NCBI RefSeq assembly: GCF_018499875.1
Contig: NZ_JAHBAY010000016.1
Span: 62,001-126,000, forward strand
DNA length: 64,000 nucleotides
Direction: 5' to 3'
DNA from: Kineosporia corallincola
GTDB lineage: Bacteria; Actinomycetota; Actinomycetes; Actinomycetales; Kineosporiaceae
Shown: in pieces, positions 63,804 through 64,000 of the stretch
Position numbering within the stretch: position 1 is the first letter of the stretch
Layout: each line of letters opens with the position of its first letter
Made by a program: the position numbers and the translations under genes
The notes under the pieces: model-generated
Database searches by the model: none
What the model saw: the letters and a program-made list of their open reading frames with translations, nothing else
What the model was told of the DNA's origin: nothing

Positions 63804-64000
63804 GTGAGGTTCCGCAGACCCCGGCGCTGGGCCGACCTGAGCCGCCTGGAGCGCGTCGACCTCTACACCCGGCAGTCGCTGCACCTGGTGCTCTGGCTGA
63901 TGTGCCTGTTCGTGCTGGCCGCGGTGCCCTCCCGGGAACCGCTGCTGTGGGCCGGCGGCCTGGTGGTCACCGCGCTCGGGTCGTCGCTGATGAACGCCGT
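63804..64000 (+). CDS. Sensor histidine kinase, N-terminal part (cut by the window end)
   Basis: From GTG 63804 the open frame reads ERVDLYTRQSLHLVLWLM, then hydrophobic helices with a conserved S-L-M-N-A, the membrane sensor start typical of DesK-like kinases encoded with ABC exporters. Only 65 codons are inside the window. A LuxR-type response regulator is expected just beyond. Confidence 0.75.
   Translation, partial: MRFRRPRRWADLSRLERVDLYTRQSLHLVLWLMCLFVLAAVPSREPLLWAGGLVVTALGSSLMNA

Overview
The window is very GC-rich throughout. Its gene content is typical of a soil actinomycete with complex development: SARP/AfsR regulators, ECF41 sigma factor, secreted hydrolases, GTG starts and 4-bp start/stop overlaps. 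The exact family cannot be fixed from sequence alone. No rRNA, tRNA, CRISPR array, transposase or phage gene was seen.

0-9.5 kb: the end of a GyrI-like gene, then a compact class III lanthipeptide locus: a LanKC synthetase and, directly behind it, a 40-residue precursor gene. A secreted TAP-type peptidase, a divergent AraC regulator/alpha-beta hydrolase pair, a PEBP protein divergent from an MmyB-type regulator, and a secreted SGNH hydrolase follow.

9.5-19.2 kb: a SARP regulator fused to a receiver domain is translationally coupled to a large hybrid histidine kinase with an HPt domain. Next comes an NCS1 permease with a C-terminal Cys-rich module, and SARP-like heptamer repeats lie in front of it. 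A secreted DUF3500 protein and a divergent ECF41 sigma factor/carboxymuconolactone decarboxylase pair follow, the latter with two face-to-face ECF41-type promoters.

19.2-35.2 kb: a conflict- or stress-type island. A membrane-anchored cyclase-like protein is divergent from a tight six-gene operon of two dynamin-like GTPases, an Hsp70-type ATPase, two related small GTPases and an unknown protein. A convergent operon holds GTP cyclohydrolase II, a RibD-like reductase, a deaminase and a Pycsar-effector-like membrane protein. A 1355-residue NACHT-type NTPase closes the island.

35-53 kb: an AraC regulator, two secreted GH43 arabinan-active enzymes, an MFS transporter and an orphan response regulator. 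Then a P450/ferredoxin/ferredoxin reductase/SDR operon with another SDR and TetR. A deletion scar joins a beheaded tetR to the tail of a divergent SDR gene. A Ca2+/H+ antiporter, a five-PAS protein without an output domain, a GH18 chitinase and a decayed alpha/beta hydrolase complete this part.

53-64 kb: GlsB-type membrane protein, CueP-like lipoprotein, SHOCT protein, a large secreted protein with a FlgD-like end, and a DrrAB-type exporter preceded by perfect SARP-type heptamer repeats. A convergent AfsR-like regulator is the obvious candidate controller. A second ABC exporter leads into a sensor kinase cut by the window edge.
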